Source: CAZCBD01 sp964496755
GTDB lineage: Bacteria > Bacteroidota > Ignavibacteria > Ignavibacteriales > Melioribacteraceae
Direction of reading: 5' to 3'
NCBI GenBank assembly: GCA_964496755.1
Contig: CAZCBD010000137.1
Coordinates: 1-7,563, forward strand
DNA length: 7,563 nt
This document shows, one piece after another, positions 6,081 to 7,563 of the stretch (positions are counted from its first letter, which is position 1; every line of letters begins with the position of its first letter). Position numbers and translations under genes: made by a program. The notes beneath the pieces are model-generated. The model did no database searches, had not been told where the DNA came from, and was given only the letters and a program-made list of their open reading frames with translations.

Positions 6081-6854
6081 TTAATTCTTTCTGTAAGTAA
6101 CAAATGCATTAGCTTGTACACTTGGCATAATAATCATCTCATTTATATTTGCATGAGGTGGTCTGGTAGCACAAAACAAAATAGCTTCTGCAATATCTTG
6201 TGGTTTTAAGGGATTTATACCTTTGTAAACATTATCAGCTTTTTCGTTATTTCCATAAAATCTCACATTGCTAAATTCGGTTTCAACCATGCCGGGATCA
6301 ACGGAGCTGACACGAATATTTTTGTCTATTAAATCCATTCGTAATGAACGAGTTATTGCGGCAACAGCATGTTTGCTTGCACAATAAACAGAGCCTTTCG
6401 GGTAAGCTTCGTGGCCTGCTATTGAACCTAAATTTATTATATGACCTTTTCGGTTTTCAATCATAATCGATACTACCTTTTTTGTAACATATAACAAACC
6501 TTTCACATTAGTATCAAGCATAGTTTCCCAGCTTTCAACTTTATCGTCTTGAAATTCTGCATAACCTAATGCAAGTCCGGCATTATTAACAAGTATTTCT
6601 ATTGTTCTAAATTCAGCCGGGATATTATCAATAAATTTTTCTACTTCCACCCTATTACGAACATCCAGTTTATCAAAATAAACAGGCACACCGTATTTTG
6701 AGTTTAATTCTTCAGCGAACTTTTCAATTCTATCTATCCTTCTTGCACATATAATCAGATTAGCGCCCTCGGAAGCAAATAATTCTGCAGTTGCTTTGCC
6801 TATGCCTGAGGAGGCACCCGTTACAAATACATTTTTACCTTTTAATGATATCAT
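6081..6854 (-). CDS. ydfG: Short-chain dehydrogenase/reductase, YdfG-like
   Basis: This 257-residue classical SDR has the TGASSGIG cofactor loop (12-19), Arg38-Arg39 after the second strand (which favours NADP(H)), LDV at 63-65, NNAG (90-93), and the catalytic set Asn116, Ser144, Tyr157 and Lys161 in YCASK, followed by DPGMVETEFSNVRF (186-199). The EFSNVRF segment and the C-terminal HANINEMIIMP stretch match E. coli YdfG, which oxidises L-allo-threonine, L-serine and 3-hydroxy acids with NADP+. That substrate range is inferred from similarity; SDR substrates are hard to read from sequence. The start is supported by AAAGG eight bases ahead of the ATG. This ribosome binding site overlaps the stop codon of the upstream membrane-protein gene, 11 bases away, so the two are probably co-transcribed and perhaps translationally coupled. 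Confidence 0.93.
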   Translation of the reverse strand: MISLKGKNVFVTGASSGIGKATAELFASEGANLIICARRIDRIEKFAEELNSKYGVPVYFDKLDVRNRVEVEKFIDNIPAEFRTIEILVNNAGLALGYAEFQDDKVESWETMLDTNVKGLLYVTKKVVSIMIENRKGHIINLGSIAGHEAYPKGSVYCASKHAVAAITRSLRMDLIDKNIRVSSVDPGMVETEFSNVRFYGNNEKADNVYKGINPLKPQDIAEAILFCATRPPHANINEMIIMPSVQANAFVTYRKN

Positions 6855-6865
6855 TTTTAGTACCT

Positions 6866-7375
6866 TTATTTTTGAATGTATTTACTAATTTCTAACATTG
6901 TTTTTCGTGTAAATTGCACAAAAAGTAAAATTAATGCCAAAACAAAAATAATTTTACCTGTAATCGATGCATTGATACTGTTTAGAAAATTCACAATATC
7001 GTTTGTTTTATTCGAGTTTAAAATTATACCAAATGCTATGTAAAAGAAATATATCAACATGTAAATATTTAAAGTTAAGATATTGATTATTAAAATAAAT
7101 CGGATATTTCCAAGCGGGGATTTTCTTAAAAAATATTTTGCTCCTTCAACAAATAATATAAAAAATACCGTTGGCGCAAAATATACAATGTAATTAGCGA
7201 TTGTAGAAGATTGAGAAACAACGTTAAAAAACAAATGAAACGGATTTAACGAATATTCAAAATCCAAGGAAAATAAGAGCGCAGTTAAAATTTGAAAAAA
7301 ACTACCAAAAAAAACAACTACAACAAAACTCAATAAAATTCCCAATAAAAAATTAGAAACACCTTTTATTTTCAT
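6866..7375 (-). CDS. Unrecognised membrane protein with about four transmembrane helices
   Basis: I do not recognise the family of this 169-residue protein. It has a short basic N-terminus (MKIKG), hydrophobic segments at about 8-36, 60-77, 92-118 and 141-156, and a basic C-terminal tail (TRKTMLEISKYIQK), so an inner-membrane protein with both ends in the cytoplasm is likely. The loop after the second segment, GAKYFLRKSPLGN (78-90), is also basic, which fits the positive-inside rule. There is no signal peptide cleavage site, catalytic motif or cysteine. I chose the ATG at 7375; a TTG two codons upstream (7381) is in frame and would add two residues, and neither has a clear ribosome binding site. 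The gene starts nine bases after the stop of the upstream partial gene and ends 11 bases before the YdfG-like gene, so it sits inside a tight minus-strand cluster. Its function is unknown. Confidence 0.75.
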   Translation of the reverse strand: MKIKGVSNFLLGILLSFVVVVFFGSFFQILTALLFSLDFEYSLNPFHLFFNVVSQSSTIANYIVYFAPTVFFILFVEGAKYFLRKSPLGNIRFILIINILTLNIYMLIYFFYIAFGIILNSNKTNDIVNFLNSINASITGKIIFVLALILLFVQFTRKTMLEISKYIQK

Positions 7376-7384
7376 AATCAAATG

Positions 7385-7563
7385 CTATTTAAAAAATTTA
7401 TTCTTTTTCTTTTTAGGTTTAAATCCGATTCTATGAAAAGGATTAACAACGCTACTAACAATATTTCTAACGTGCGAATTAATTCTTTTCAAAGATCTGA
7501 TATACAGAGTTAATGCTGCTGCACTACCACTGGAAATATTTTTATCTTCTTCTCTAATTAGAG
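7385..7563 (-). CDS. C-terminal end of a probable PhoU-domain / Na/Pi-cotransporter-type protein (cut by the right edge)
   Basis: A minus-strand frame is open from the right edge to a TAG at 7387-7385 and gives 58 residues. The other two frames on this strand hit stops within the last dozen bases. The segment LYIRSLKRINSHVRNIV (about 19-35) resembles the last helix of PhoU domains, including those at the end of bacterial Na/Pi-cotransporter family proteins, where a Leu-x-x-(Ile/Leu)-x-Arg-Ile-x-Ser-His pattern is common. The tail after NPFHRIGFKP is very basic (KPKKKKNKFFK), as expected for a cytoplasmic end. The start and most of the protein lie outside the window, so the assignment rests on about 20 residues. 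The membrane-protein ATG follows nine bases after the stop. Confidence 0.55.
   Translation of the reverse strand, partial: LIREEDKNISSGSAAALTLYIRSLKRINSHVRNIVSSVVNPFHRIGFKPKKKKNKFFK

Noticed and set aside
1..7563. Defence system, prophage, insertion sequence, CRISPR array or tRNA
   Set aside because: No transposase, integrase, nuclease or phage motif, no regularly spaced repeats with unique spacers, and no tRNA-like clover-leaf was seen; every long coding frame is accounted for by metabolic or membrane genes.

Overview
The window reads as an AT-rich chromosomal segment of ordinary housekeeping genes. Low GC, TAnnTTTG-like promoter motifs, a secreted S9 peptidase, and a full-length GlnD beside a cyanobacterial-style short QueF suggest the Bacteroidota/Chlorobi/Ignavibacteria side of the FCB group. 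Several genes have clear Shine-Dalgarno sequences, which fits Ignavibacteria-like lineages better than core Bacteroidetes. This placement is an inference from motifs and remembered family members, not from a search.

Layout: the left edge holds the N-terminal third or so of an exported S9 (prolyl-oligopeptidase) peptidase on the minus strand. Right of it is a minus-strand run, transcribed right to left: queC (7-deazaguanine synthase, TTG start), queF (preQ0 reductase), glnD (PII uridylyltransferase) and murI (glutamate racemase). Gaps inside the run are 40, 50 and 10 bases. A 155-base divergent region separates queC from a plus-strand YciO-type YrdC-domain gene. That gene converges, over a short hairpin, on a second minus-strand cluster: a YdfG-like short-chain dehydrogenase, an unrecognised four-helix membrane protein, and the C-terminal end of a protein that looks like a PhoU-domain or Na/Pi-cotransporter protein running off the right edge.

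How they work together: QueC makes preQ0 from carboxydeazaguanine and QueF reduces it to preQ1, consecutive steps of tRNA queuosine synthesis; queD and queE are not here. GlnD (nitrogen signalling) and MurI (D-glutamate for peptidoglycan) share the run but not the pathway, so the link is probably only co-transcription.

I found no previously undescribed system, mobile element, CRISPR array, tRNA or rRNA. The signals that genes do not explain are small non-coding structures: a promoter-like element present as an inverted pair between queC and yciO, a 16-bp tandem duplication that contains the queF ribosome binding site, and a degenerate 15-bp triple repeat across the queF stop codon.
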